A stretch of 7,658 bases of DNA from Solirubrobacterales bacterium (GCA_025963955.1 JAOPZU010000361.1:1-7658), one strand, 5' to 3'. Shown: positions 1 through 6,729, counted from the first letter of the stretch. Numbers and translations: made by a program. The notes: generated from the sequence alone by a model not told the origin.

Positions 1-33
1 CCGACCACCCTCGGCTCGGTGACCGCACCGTGA
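1..33 (+). CDS. 3' end of an upstream gene, probably a partner ABC permease
   Basis: Only the last ten codons are visible, read in the frame that ends at the TGA at 31-33 (encoded tail PTTLGSVTAP). The stop overlaps the GTG start of the next gene in a GTGA arrangement, typical of translationally coupled genes of one operon. In BmpA/YufNOPQ-type nucleoside transporters, two permease genes usually lie side by side after the ATPase gene. The missing gene is therefore plausibly the first permease, but that is inferred from context. The ten residues carry no family signature. Confidence 0.5.
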   Translation, partial: PTTLGSVTAP

Positions 34-1268
34 GCACCCAGGTCCTGGGCCCCGCCGGCGGACCCGCACCGGATGGCCTGTTCGGTCGCGCGCGCACCCG
101 CCCGGCGATCACCGCCGGCTGGCTCGGCGTCCTCGCCGGTGGCCTCGCCCTCTTCGTCGTCCTCCCGCCGCTCACGGTCCGCTCCCTCGTTCCCACGATC
201 CTCCTCGGGATCGCCGGCCTGCTCGCGGCCGGCGTCGCACTGCGCGGCGGCGAGCGCAAGCTCGGCGTCGCCGCGGTCCTGAGCGTGCTGCTCGGCGTCG
301 GCCTCGGCTACGGCGCCTCCCGGACGGCGGTCGGCGGGCTGGAGGCGGCGGTCTCCTGGGGCAGCCTCGGCGCCGCCACCCTGCGCTTCGCCTGTCCGCT
401 GACTTTCGCGGCGCTCGGCGGCCTCGTCTCCGAGCGCGCCGGCGTCGTCAACATCGCCCTGGAGGGCATGATGCTGATGGGCGCGTTCTTCGCCGCCCTC
501 GGTGCCGACCAGACCGGGTCATGGTTCCTCGGCCTGCTGATCGGCATCCTCGCGGGGGCGGTCCTGGCGGCGGTCCACGCGGTCTTCGCCATCCACGTCG
601 GCGCGGACCAGATCGTGTCGGGCACCGCGCTGAACTTCGTCGCGCTCGGCCTCACGGGGTACCTGTACGTCGACCGGTACGGGGCGGACGGCACGCCGAA
701 CGACCTGCCGCAGGTGCCGGGCGTCACGCTGCCGACCGAGTCGCTCGGCTTCCTGGGCGAGACCTTCCACCAGCTCAACCTGCTCGTCTGGCTCAGCTTG
801 ATCTTCGTCGGCCTCGTGTGGCTGCTCGTCTTCCGCACGCGCGCCGGCCTGCGGCTGCGGTCGGTGGGGGAGAACCCGCGCGCCGCGGAGACCGTCGGCA
901 TCTCGGTCTACCGCACGCGGTACGTCGCCGTCATCGCGTCGGGCGCGCTCGCGGCGATGGGCGGCGCGTTCCTGTCCATCGGGTTCAACCACTCCTTCAC
1001 CCCGAACATGTCCGCGGGCCAGGGCTTCATCGCGCTCGCCGCCCTCATCTTCGGGCGCTGGCGGCCGGGTGGGCTGCTGGCCGCGACGTTGCTGTTCGGC
1101 TTCTCCAGCGCGCTCGCCCAGCGCCTGCCGCAGCTGACCCCGGGCGCTGAGAGCGTCGCCACCCTGCTGCAGGCGCTGCCCTACGTCCTGACGCTCGTGG
1201 CGGTCGCGGGCGTCATCGGCCGGTCGGTCCCGCCGGCGGCCGACGGCGTGCCGTACAGGCGCGAATAG
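30..1268 (+). CDS. Nucleoside/sugar-type ABC transporter permease (BPD_transp_2 family, YufQ/BmpC-like)
   Basis: This is an integral membrane permease of 412 residues that would form the import channel of an ABC transporter with a second permease, an ATPase and a BMP-type binding lipoprotein. The family signature is clear at residues 134-152 (SERAGVVNIALEGMMLMGA). A cytoplasmic coupling-loop-like stretch lies at about 272-291, around GLRLRSVGENPRAAE, and IFGRWRPGG follows at 340-348. Hydrophobic segments cover most of the protein. Three of them (about 28-48, 52-72 and 78-96) form an N-terminal extension before the core that starts near residue 105; shorter family members lack it. The GTG start is supported by the GTGA overlap with the upstream gene and a weak GGTGA at 18-22, 7 nt before it. 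Nucleoside specificity is inferred from the subfamily and from hpt next door; a ribose or other sugar is possible. Confidence 0.9.
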   Translation: MSTQVLGPAGGPAPDGLFGRARTRPAITAGWLGVLAGGLALFVVLPPLTVRSLVPTILLGIAGLLAAGVALRGGERKLGVAAVLSVLLGVGLGYGASRTAVGGLEAAVSWGSLGAATLRFACPLTFAALGGLVSERAGVVNIALEGMMLMGAFFAALGADQTGSWFLGLLIGILAGAVLAAVHAVFAIHVGADQIVSGTALNFVALGLTGYLYVDRYGADGTPNDLPQVPGVTLPTESLGFLGETFHQLNLLVWLSLIFVGLVWLLVFRTRAGLRLRSVGENPRAAETVGISVYRTRYVAVIASGALAAMGGAFLSIGFNHSFTPNMSAGQGFIALAALIFGRWRPGGLLAATLLFGFSSALAQRLPQLTPGAESVATLLQALPYVLTLVAVAGVIGRSVPPAADGVPYRRE

Positions 1269-1308
1269 GACGGCCGCCCCGCGCACGGCCCTCCGGCCGG
1301 ACGACGGG

Positions 1309-1314
1309 TAGGGT
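1309..1314 (+). promoter_or_regulatory. Candidate -10 box for hpt (leaderless)
   Basis: TAGGGT matches the TANNNT -10 consensus and ends 8 nt before the hpt ATG. Transcription would start at or within a base or two of the A of ATG. No convincing Shine-Dalgarno or -35 hexamer is visible. A perfect 10-bp palindrome, TCCGGCCGGA, lies just upstream at 1292-1301, in what would be the spacer. The same box and spacing recur before folP, folB and the GST-like gene, which raises confidence. Confidence 0.6.
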
Positions 1315-1322
1315 GCGGCCCA

Positions 1323-1850
1323 ATGCGCGAGCCGGTCATCGAAGAGATCATGGTCCAGGCCGACGACCTCAAGCGTCGGGTGCGGGAGCTGGGCGAGGAG
1401 ATCTCCCGTGACTACGAGGGCCGCGAGCTGCTCCTGGTCTGCGTCCTGAAGGGCGCGGTCTTCTTCCTGGCCGACCTGATGCGCCAGATCTCGAGCCCGT
1501 GCGAAGTCGACTTCATGGCCGTCTCCTCCTACGGCTCGGCCACGGACTCCAGCGGCGTCGTCCGGATCCTGAAGGACCTGGACCGGCCCATCGAGGGCCT
1601 GGACGTGCTGATCGTGGAAGACATCGTCGACTCCGGGCTGACGCTGCAGTACCTGCTGCGGAACCTCGGCGCGCGGAGCCCGCGGACGCTCGAGGTCTGC
1701 GCCCTGCTGACCAAGCCCGAGCGTCGCAAGGTCGACCTGGAGCCGCGCTACGTCGGCTTCGAGATCCCCGATCGCTTCGCCATCGGCTACGGGCTCGACA
1801 TCGCCGAGAAGTACCGCAACCTGCCCTACGTCGCCGCCCTTCAGACGTAA
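1323..1850 (+). CDS. hpt: Hypoxanthine(-guanine) phosphoribosyltransferase
   Basis: This cytoplasmic purine-salvage enzyme converts hypoxanthine or guanine plus PRPP to IMP or GMP. At 175 residues it has the usual length of bacterial Hpt. The PRPP-binding signature is at residues 96-108 ([13 protein letters not shown]), with the acidic pair E99-D100 and D103. The pyrophosphate-binding LKG is at 42-44, the flexible active-site loop [11 protein letters not shown] at 68-78, the purine-contacting lysine is probably K131 in LLTKPE, and the C-terminal [16 protein letters not shown] is at 144-159. The ATG start is set by the N-terminal length and the TAGGGT box 8 nt upstream. The gene lies 54 bp after a nucleoside-type permease and 97 bp before ftsH; hpt-ftsH is a conserved actinobacterial pair. 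The tilS gene often found just before hpt is not present here. Confidence 0.97.
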   Translation: MREPVIEEIMVQADDLKRRVRELGEEISRDYEGRELLLVCVLKGAVFFLADLMRQISSPCEVDFMAVSSYGSATDSSGVVRILKDLDRPIEGLDVLIVEDIVDSGLTLQYLLRNLGARSPRTLEVCALLTKPERRKVDLEPRYVGFEIPDRFAIGYGLDIAEKYRNLPYVAALQT

Positions 1851-1870
1851 TCGCGATGCTCCGAAAGCGC

Positions 1871-1900
1871 CCGCCGCACGTAGTCATGGACGTGCCGCGG
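1871..1900. repeat. Mismatched 10-bp inverted repeat between hpt and ftsH
   Basis: The arms are CCGC-C-GCACGT (1871-1881) and ACGTGC-C-GCGG (1890-1900), around an 8-nt loop. They pair over 10 bp with one symmetric C-C mismatch. The dyad lies 21 bp after the hpt stop and ends 28 bp before the ftsH -10 box, just upstream of the -35 region. It could be a terminator hairpin for hpt, although no U-tract follows, or a protein-binding dyad controlling ftsH. The sequence alone does not decide. Confidence 0.5.
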
Positions 1901-1925
1901 ACCGGCCCGTCAGCCCAGAACCCCC

Positions 1926-1934
1926 TGCTACGCT
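1926..1934 (+). promoter_or_regulatory. Candidate extended -10 promoter for ftsH
   Basis: TGC-TACGCT combines a TGN extended -10 element with a TANNNT hexamer (1929-1934). It ends 13 nt before the ftsH ATG, predicting a leader of only about six bases. No Shine-Dalgarno sequence lies between the box and the ATG, and no good -35 hexamer is evident. The same TGCTACG string occurs in front of folB. Confidence 0.5.
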
Positions 1935-1947
1935 TGGTCGTCTACCC

Positions 1948-3930
1948 ATGAGCCGCTTCTTCAAGAGCGCAGCCTTCCCGATCCTGATCGTGGTCGTGCT
2001 CGCTTTCTTCGCCCAGAAGTTGATCAGTCCGAGCTCGGACTCCCCAAAGCAGACGTACGGTGACTTCATCGCCCAGCTGAACACGGGCAAGGTCAAGTCC
2101 GCGACGCTGAAGACGAAGAACAACACGGTCACGGTCAAGCCGGTCACCGGCTCCTCCTACGACGTCGGCTTCACCGATCAGGGCGCGTCCCAGCTCGAGA
2201 AGCAGCTGCAGGCGGCCAAGGCCCAGGGCAACATCCAGGACTACGACATCCAGGGCCGCAAGACGAACGGCTGGCTGTCGCTCCTGACCTACCTGCTCCC
2301 GTTCCTGATCTTCATCGGGTTCTGGATCTTCCTGATGAATCAGGTCCAGGGCGGCGGCTCGAAGGTCATGTCGTTCGGCAAGTCCCGGGCCAAGCGGCTG
2401 TCGGTCGACTCGCCGAAGATCACCTTCCGCGACGTCGCCGGAGTGGACGAGGCCGTCGAGGAGCTCCACGAGATCAAGGAGTTCCTCGAGAACCCCAAGA
2501 AGTTCCAGGCGCTCGGCGCCCGGATCCCGAAGGGCGTCCTGCTCTACGGCCCTCCCGGCACCGGCAAGACGCTCCTGGCGCGGGCCGTCGCCGGCGAGGC
2601 CGGCGTGGCGTTCTTCTCCATCGCAGGCTCGGACTTCGTCGAGATGTTCGTCGGCGTGGGCGCCTCGCGCGTGCGTGACCTGTTCGAGCAGGCGAAGCAG
2701 AACTCGCCCTGCATCATCTTCATGGACGAGATCGACGCCGTCGGCCGTCATCGCGGCGCCGGCATGGGCGGCGGCCACGACGAGCGCGAGCAGACGCTCA
2801 ACCAGCTGCTCGTGGAGATGGACGGCTTCGAGTCCAAGGACAACATCATCATGATCGCGGCCACCAACCGGCCCGACATCCTGGACCCCGCGCTTCTGCG
2901 GCCCGGTCGCTTCGACCGCCAGATCGCCGTCGACCGCCCCGATCGCAAGGGCCGCCAGCGCATCCTCGACGTCCACACCCGCGGCAAGCCGCTGGCCAAG
3001 GACATCGACACCGACACGCTCGCCGGCCAGACGCCGGGCTTCACCGGTGCCGACCTCTCCAACCTCGTCAACGAGGCCGCCCTGCTCGCCGCCCGCATCG
3101 GCAAGCGCGAGATCACCCAGATCGAGCTCGAGGAGGGGATCATGCGCGTGATCGCCGGCCCCGAGAAGAAGACGCGGGTTATGGGCGAGAAGGAGCGGCT
3201 GATCACGGCCTACCACGAGATGGGCCACGCGATCGTCGGCCACTACCTCGAGCACTCCGATCCCGTCCACAAGATCTCCGTGATCTCCCGCGGCCAGGCG
3301 CTCGGCTACACCATCTCGATGCCGTCGGAGGACAAGTTCCTCACGACCCGCGGCGAGCTCGTGGACTCCATCGCCATGACGCTCGGCGGCCGTGCGGCCG
3401 AGGAGATCGTCTTCGGCGAGATCACGACGGGCGCCTCGAACGATCTCGAGAAGGTCACGTCGACCGCGAAGCAGATGGTCATGCGCTTCGGCATGAGCGA
3501 CAAGCTCGGCCTGCGCGTCTTCGGGCACGACCACGGCCAGCCGTTCCTGGGCCGGGAGTTCCAGACCGAGCCCGACTATTCCGACGAGATCGCCCGCGAC
3601 ATCGACGAGGAGATCCGGCGCATCGTCGAGTCCGCGCACCAGCGGGCCAAGGACATCCTGACGGAGCATCGCGAGCACCTGAACTCGATCTCCGAGGTCC
3701 TGCTGCGCCGCGAGACCATCGAGGCTGACGAGTTCCTCGCGCTGCTCGACGGGAAGGCGGAGGCCGAGGTCTTCGCCGCCGCCGACGCCGAGGCTGCGAA
3801 CACGCTGCCGCCTGCGCCCGCTGCCGCCGACCGCACCCGCGCCGAGGCGCCCCGCGGCCTGCCGCGTCCCGGGCTGGCTGGGGCGGAAGCGCGGTCGCTG
3901 GAGCTGCCGGAGAAGCCGGAGCTGGCGTAG
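1948..3930 (+). CDS. ftsH: ATP-dependent zinc metalloprotease FtsH
   Basis: This membrane-anchored AAA+ protease forms hexamers that extract and degrade misfolded membrane proteins and some regulators. It has 660 residues in canonical order. Transmembrane helix 1 is at about 10-26, a small extracytoplasmic domain at 27-107 and helix 2 at about 109-131. In the AAA+ module, Walker A is GPPGTGKT (201-208), the pore loop MFVG (233-236), Walker [10 protein letters not shown] (256-264, D260/E261) and the second region of homology [19 protein letters not shown] (306-324), with candidate arginine fingers R318 and R321. In the protease domain, the zinc motif is HEMGH (423-427) and the third ligand is probably D499 in GASNDL. 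Met in the middle of HExGH, where Ala or Gly is usual, is a minor variant. Residues from about 603 form an Ala/Pro/Glu-rich, probably disordered tail. The gene is probably transcribed from its own promoter. Confidence 0.98.
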   Translation: MSRFFKSAAFPILIVVVLAFFAQKLISPSSDSPKQTYGDFIAQLNTGKVKSATLKTKNNTVTVKPVTGSSYDVGFTDQGASQLEKQLQAAKAQGNIQDYDIQGRKTNGWLSLLTYLLPFLIFIGFWIFLMNQVQGGGSKVMSFGKSRAKRLSVDSPKITFRDVAGVDEAVEELHEIKEFLENPKKFQALGARIPKGVLLYGPPGTGKTLLARAVAGEAGVAFFSIAGSDFVEMFVGVGASRVRDLFEQAKQNSPCIIFMDEIDAVGRHRGAGMGGGHDEREQTLNQLLVEMDGFESKDNIIMIAATNRPDILDPALLRPGRFDRQIAVDRPDRKGRQRILDVHTRGKPLAKDIDTDTLAGQTPGFTGADLSNLVNEAALLAARIGKREITQIELEEGIMRVIAGPEKKTRVMGEKERLITAYHEMGHAIVGHYLEHSDPVHKISVISRGQALGYTISMPSEDKFLTTRGELVDSIAMTLGGRAAEEIVFGEITTGASNDLEKVTSTAKQMVMRFGMSDKLGLRVFGHDHGQPFLGREFQTEPDYSDEIARDIDEEIRRIVESAHQRAKDILTEHREHLNSISEVLLRRETIEADEFLALLDGKAEAEVFAAADAEAANTLPPAPAAADRTRAEAPRGLPRPGLAGAEARSLELPEKPELA

Positions 3931-3934
3931 GGCC

Positions 3935-3950
3935 GGGCCGTCCGCGGCCC
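3935..3950 (+). terminator. Possible terminator hairpin after ftsH
   Basis: GGGCCG-TCCG-CGGCCC forms a perfect 6-bp GC stem with a 4-nt loop, four bases after the ftsH stop codon. No U-tract follows, so it would be the U-less type sometimes proposed in high-GC actinobacteria. Its right arm (3945-3950) is shared with the outer arm of the larger palindrome at 3944-4022, so the two structures are alternatives. Confidence 0.35.
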
Positions 3951-4022
3951 CGCGCCCCTCCTCCGCTCGGCTCCGCTCGTCCCTCGCTCCACCGGAGCCG
4001 CTCCGGAGGGGCGCGCGGCCGC
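3944..4022. repeat. Large imperfect palindrome with internal 10-bp tandem repeat
   Basis: Three arm blocks pair in order: GCGGCC (3944-3949) with 4017-4022, CGCGCCCCTCC (3951-3961) with 4005-4015, and GGCTCCG (3969-3975) with 3993-3999. They are separated by one mismatch and a 7-by-5 internal loop, around a 17-nt terminal loop. In total 24 bp can pair. The left arm contains a tandem CTCCGCTCG(G/T) repeat (3961-3970 and 3971-3980). The right arm contains a separate near-perfect dyad, CCGGAGC-C-GCTCCGG (3992-4006). It fills most of the ftsH-folP gap. It may be a transcription terminator or a copy of a dispersed palindromic repeat; GC richness makes some chance pairing likely, but the 11-bp block is perfect. 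Confidence 0.6.
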
Positions 4023-4070
4023 TCCCGGCCGGACCCGTCGGCGCGGAAGCCGAAGCTCGCTCGCGGTGCG

Positions 4071-4076
4071 TAGGGT
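4071..4076 (+). promoter_or_regulatory. Candidate -10 box for folP (leaderless)
   Basis: TAGGGT, identical to the hpt box, ends 7 nt before the folP ATG at 4084. No Shine-Dalgarno lies in between. If this is the promoter, the in-frame GTG at 4066 lies upstream of the transcript and cannot be the start. Confidence 0.6.
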
Positions 4077-4083
4077 CGTCTCG

Positions 4084-4896
4084 ATGCAGGACTTCGTCCT
4101 CATGGGCATCGTCAACGTCACCCCGGACTCGTTCTCTGACGGGGGGCGGTGGCTCGATCCCGCGGCGGCCGTCGCGCACGGGCTGGCGCTCGTGGCCGAC
4201 GGGGCGGGGATCCTCGACGTCGGCGGTGAGTCCACCCGTCCCGGGGCACGGCCCGTGGGCGCGGAGGAGGAGGTCGCGCGCGTCGTCCCGGTCCTGGAGG
4301 GGCTGGCGGCGGCCGGCACCGCGGCGCAGCTGTCCATCGACACGACGAAGGCGTCGGTCGCCGCCGCCGCGCTCGACGCCGGCGCCACCTACGTCAACGA
4401 CGTCACCGCGCTGCGCGGTGATCCGGACCTCGCCGGTCTGGTGGCCGACCGCGGCTGCGACTGCTGCCTGATGCACATGCAGGGCGAGCCGCGCACGATG
4501 CAGCACGCGCCCCACTACGAGGACGTGGTCGACGAGGTGCGGGCCTTCCTCGAGGCGCGCGTGGCCGCCGCAGTCGGCGCCGGCGTGGCGGAGGCGCGCA
4601 TCCAGGTCGATCCGGGAATCGGCTTCGGCAAGAGCGTCGAGCACAACCTGCAGCTGCTGGCGGGGCTGGAGCGGATCGCCGCACTCGGCTTCCCGGTCGT
4701 GGTCGGCGCCTCGCGGAAGTCCTTCCTGGGGACGATCACCGGACGGGAGGATCCGCTGACGCGCGTGCCCGCGACGATCGCGGCCAACGTCCTGGCGTAC
4801 GCGCACGGGGCGCGGGTCTTCCGCGTCCACGACGTGGCCGCGGCACGCGATGCCCTGCTCGTCGCGGCTGCTACGTTGCGCGCCCATGGCGCCTGA
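4084..4896 (+). CDS. folP: Dihydropteroate synthase
   Basis: This cytoplasmic enzyme condenses 6-hydroxymethyl-dihydropterin diphosphate with p-aminobenzoate to give dihydropteroate; it is the sulfonamide target. The protein has 270 residues in a TIM-barrel layout with all family signatures: MGIVNVTPDSFSDGG (7-21, N11), ILDVGGESTRPGA (43-55, D45 and the mobile TRPGA loop), SIDT (84-87, D86), YVNDV (103-107, N105), VDPGIGFGK (175-183, D176), GASRKSFLG (208-216, K212) and the closing RVHD (247-250, R247 and H249). The ATG at 4084 is chosen over an in-frame GTG at 4066 because the sequence conserved in the family begins six residues later and TAGGGT sits 7 nt before the ATG. The gene's end overlaps the folB start by 11 nt. 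It is the first gene of the folate cluster; in Mycobacterium folE precedes it, but here it does not. Confidence 0.97.
   Translation: MQDFVLMGIVNVTPDSFSDGGRWLDPAAAVAHGLALVADGAGILDVGGESTRPGARPVGAEEEVARVVPVLEGLAAAGTAAQLSIDTTKASVAAAALDAGATYVNDVTALRGDPDLAGLVADRGCDCCLMHMQGEPRTMQHAPHYEDVVDEVRAFLEARVAAAVGAGVAEARIQVDPGIGFGKSVEHNLQLLAGLERIAALGFPVVVGASRKSFLGTITGREDPLTRVPATIAANVLAYAHGARVFRVHDVAAARDALLVAAATLRAHGA
4869..4877 (+). promoter_or_regulatory. Candidate extended -10 inside folP, for folB
   Basis: TGC-TACGTT (TGN plus TANNNT at 4872-4877) lies within the last codons of folP and ends 8 nt before the folB ATG. The spacing predicts a leaderless folB transcript in addition to any read-through from folP. 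No Shine-Dalgarno precedes this ATG, which makes an own leaderless start more attractive. It is coding sequence as well, so chance occurrence is possible. Confidence 0.5.
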
Positions 4897-5347
4897 GCAC
4901 GACCGCGACGACGACGACGAGCTCGAGGAGGACGACCTCGAACTCGACGAGGACCCGTTCGACGAGGACGAGGGTCCGCAGACCGAGGTCACGATCGAGG
5001 TGACCGGCCTGTCGCTGTACACCCACCACGGGGTCAGCGCGGCCGAGCGCGAGATCGGCCAGCGGCTGGTCCTGGACCTGCGCCTGGAGGTCGGCGAGTG
5101 CGACGCGACCGTCACCGACATGGTCCAGGACACCGTGGACTACGGCGAGGTCTGCAACACCGTCGCGCTCGTCGCCCAGCAGCGCTCGTACAAGACGCTC
5201 GAGCGCCTGTGCTCGGCGATCGCCGACCGGCTGCTCGCCGACTTCGCGGCGGAGGAGGTCTGGGTCAAGGCCTCCAAGCCCGAGCCGCCGATCGCGCTCC
5301 CGGTCTCCGAGGTCTCCGTCGAGGTCTGGCGGCAGCTCCGCTCCTGA
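4886..5347 (+). CDS. folB: Dihydroneopterin aldolase with acidic N-terminal extension
   Basis: This enzyme cleaves 7,8-dihydroneopterin to 6-hydroxymethyl-dihydropterin and glycolaldehyde in folate synthesis. The catalytic core runs from about residue 35 to 153. The substrate-loop motif is HHGVSAAERE (47-56), with E54 the conserved glutamate. VDYGEV (84-89) supplies Y86, and VKASKPEPPI (127-136) supplies K131. Oddly, the core is preceded by about 34 residues in which 19 of positions 4-29 are Asp or Glu; the family is normally about 120 residues and begins at the core. No usable start codon exists between 4886 and the core, apart from a GTG inside the first strand, so the extension appears real. 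An ATG at 4850 would lengthen it further, but the TGCTACGTT box favours 4886. The start overlaps folP by 11 nt. Confidence 0.95.
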   Translation: MAPEHDRDDDDELEEDDLELDEDPFDEDEGPQTEVTIEVTGLSLYTHHGVSAAEREIGQRLVLDLRLEVGECDATVTDMVQDTVDYGEVCNTVALVAQQRSYKTLERLCSAIADRLLADFAAEEVWVKASKPEPPIALPVSEVSVEVWRQLRS

Positions 5348-5361
5348 CGCGGACGCCGTCC

Positions 5362-5366
5362 GAGGA
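5362..5366 (+). promoter_or_regulatory. Ribosome binding site of the thioesterase gene
   Basis: GAGGA lies 9 nt before the ATG at 5376. It stands out because the neighbouring hpt, folP and folB starts have no Shine-Dalgarno. This fits the gene being internal to a polycistronic message rather than a leaderless start. Confidence 0.55.
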
Positions 5367-5375
5367 CGCCACGCC

Positions 5376-6206
5376 ATGCCCGCGAGCACCATCCCCGCCT
5401 TCCTCCGGGACACCGCGGTCGCCCCGCGCGGGGAAGGGCGGTACGACGCCACCTGCTCACCCGACTGGTCCGCGCCGACCGGGCCGAACGGCGGCTACCT
5501 CGCCGCGATCGTCCTGCGGGCGATGCTCGCGGAGGTCGACGACCCGGCGCGGGAGGCCCGGTCGCTGACGCTGCACTACCTGCGGGCGCCACGGCCGGGG
5601 CCGCTCGAGGTGCGGGTGACCGTCGAGCGCACGGGCCGCACGATGTCGACCTGCACCGCCCGCCTGGAACAGGACGGGCGGCCGTGCGTCCTGGCCATGG
5701 GCGCCTTCGGCGGGCCGTTCGAGGCCGCCGCGGACTTCCGCACGCCCCCGCCGGTGGTCGTGCCCGCCGACGAGCTGACGCCCGCCCGGGACGACCCGCG
5801 CTTCCCGCCCATCTCCCGCCGGCTCGAGGTCCGGCGCGCGATCGGGGGGCGCGTGTTCAGTGGTGCCCCGGAGGCCGACAGCGGCGGCTACCTGCGCCTG
5901 CGCGAGCCCGTGCCCTTCGACGGCCCGCTGCTCGCGCTGCTCGTGGACGCCTGGCTGCCCGCGGTCTTCGCCTACCTCTCCTATCCCGCCCTGGCGCCGA
6001 CGATCGAGCTGACGATCCACTTCCGCGACCCGGTCGGTGCCGCGGCGCTCCCGCCAGAAACTCAGGTGCTGGCGCGCTTCGTCTCGCGCACCGCCGCGCA
6101 CGGGTACGCCGAGGAGGACGGGTGGATCTGGGCGCCGGACGGCACCCTCCTGGCCCAGAGCCGGCAGCTGCACCTGCTGCGCGCGGCGGAGATGGCGGCG
6201 TCATGA
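5376..6206 (+). CDS. TesB-like double-hotdog acyl-CoA thioesterase family protein
   Basis: This is a predicted cytoplasmic thioesterase of 276 residues, the size of a two-hotdog TesB/4HBT_3 protein. The first hotdog includes GPNGGYLAAIVLRAM (36-50) and SLTLHYLRAP (63-72). The second includes DAWLPAVFAYLS (191-202), PTIELTIHFR (208-217) and GWIWAPDGTLLAQSRQLHLLR (249-269). By eye against E. coli TesB, whose catalytic residues are Asp, Thr and Gln, the equivalents are D191, T209 and Q264. All three are present, so it is probably active on acyl-CoAs; the substrate is unknown. It starts 28 bp after folB and overlaps folK by 4 nt (ATGA), so it is presumably co-transcribed with folate genes, although no thioester step exists in the standard folate pathway. 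It has no signal peptide. Confidence 0.85.
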   Translation: MPASTIPAFLRDTAVAPRGEGRYDATCSPDWSAPTGPNGGYLAAIVLRAMLAEVDDPAREARSLTLHYLRAPRPGPLEVRVTVERTGRTMSTCTARLEQDGRPCVLAMGAFGGPFEAAADFRTPPPVVVPADELTPARDDPRFPPISRRLEVRRAIGGRVFSGAPEADSGGYLRLREPVPFDGPLLALLVDAWLPAVFAYLSYPALAPTIELTIHFRDPVGAAALPPETQVLARFVSRTAAHGYAEEDGWIWAPDGTLLAQSRQLHLLRAAEMAAS

Positions 6207-6724
6207 GCCAGGAGCGCACCGGCTACCTCGGCATCGGGTCCAACGTCGGGGATCGCCGCGGCAACCTCCAGGCGGCGGTCGAGGCCCTGGGTGCCCACGG
6301 CGTTCGCGTGCTCGCGTCCTCCTCGACCTACGACACCGACCCCGTCGGCGAGGTCCTCGACCAGGACGACTTCCTCAACGCCTGCCTGCGGATCGCCACG
6401 GCGCTCGAGCCCCTCGAGCTGCTCGACGCGTGCAAGACCGTCGAGCGCGACCTCGGCCGCCAGCTGGAGGGCGCCATCCGCCACGGGCCGCGCCCGATCG
6501 ACGTCGACGTGCTGCTGCTCGGCGACCTCGAGCTCACGTCGGACCGGCTCACGCTGCCGCACGCGCAGGCGACCTCGCGGCGCTTCGTGCTCATCCCGCT
6601 GCTCGACCTCGATCTGGACCTCGCGATCCCCGACGGCACGCGTCTGCGGGATCTGCTCGCCGCGCTTCCTCCGGACGAGGGCGTCCGCGCGGCGGGCCCG
6701 CCGCTCGACGTCCCGGCCGCCTGA
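6203..6724 (+). CDS. folK: 2-amino-4-hydroxy-6-hydroxymethyldihydropteridine diphosphokinase (HPPK)
   Basis: This cytoplasmic kinase transfers pyrophosphate from ATP to 6-hydroxymethyl-dihydropterin, making the pterin substrate of FolP. It has 173 residues. The N-terminal YLGIGSNVGD is at 8-17, DDFLNACLRI at 55-64, and the HPPK signature RHGPRPIDVDVLLLGD at 93-108, with D100 and D102 the expected Mg-binding aspartates. SRRFVLIPLLDL (125-136) is the usual C-terminal block. The family's PHP tripeptide reads PHA at 119-121, a small deviation. The ATG overlaps the thioesterase stop (ATGA), and GGAGA at 6188-6192 may serve as its ribosome binding site. The stop lies only 5 nt from the stop of the converging GST-like gene, so no terminator fits between them. 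Confidence 0.96.
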   Translation: MSQERTGYLGIGSNVGDRRGNLQAAVEALGAHGVRVLASSSTYDTDPVGEVLDQDDFLNACLRIATALEPLELLDACKTVERDLGRQLEGAIRHGPRPIDVDVLLLGDLELTSDRLTLPHAQATSRRFVLIPLLDLDLDLAIPDGTRLRDLLAALPPDEGVRAAGPPLDVPAA

Positions 6725-6729
6725 ACGTC

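Noticed and set aside
519..1286. A 255-codon minus-strand frame under the permease
   Set aside because: It is antisense to a clear ABC permease and rich in Arg, Asp and Gly, with no motif.
1292..1301. Palindrome TCCGGCCGGA before hpt as an operator
   Set aside because: It is short and made almost entirely of G and C; such palindromes are frequent by chance here, so it is noted only in the promoter entry.
4066..4083. In-frame GTG at 4066 as the folP start
   Set aside because: It adds six residues not expected in the family and lies upstream of the TAGGGT box that fits the ATG at 4084.
4850..4885. ATG at 4850 as the folB start
   Set aside because: It would add 12 more residues upstream of the promoter-like box and has no better ribosome binding site; 4886 fits the leaderless spacing.
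1942..5133. A 1063-codon open reading frame on the minus strand
   Set aside because: It runs antisense to ftsH, folP and the start of folB, all with unmistakable motifs. Its translation is low-complexity (Ser runs, then Arg/Asp/Gly/Ala/Val-rich) with no recognisable domain. Long antisense frames are expected in DNA this rich in GC.
5457..6173. A 238-codon minus-strand frame under the thioesterase
   Set aside because: The plus strand encodes a complete double-hotdog protein with its catalytic triad; the antisense product has no domain signature.
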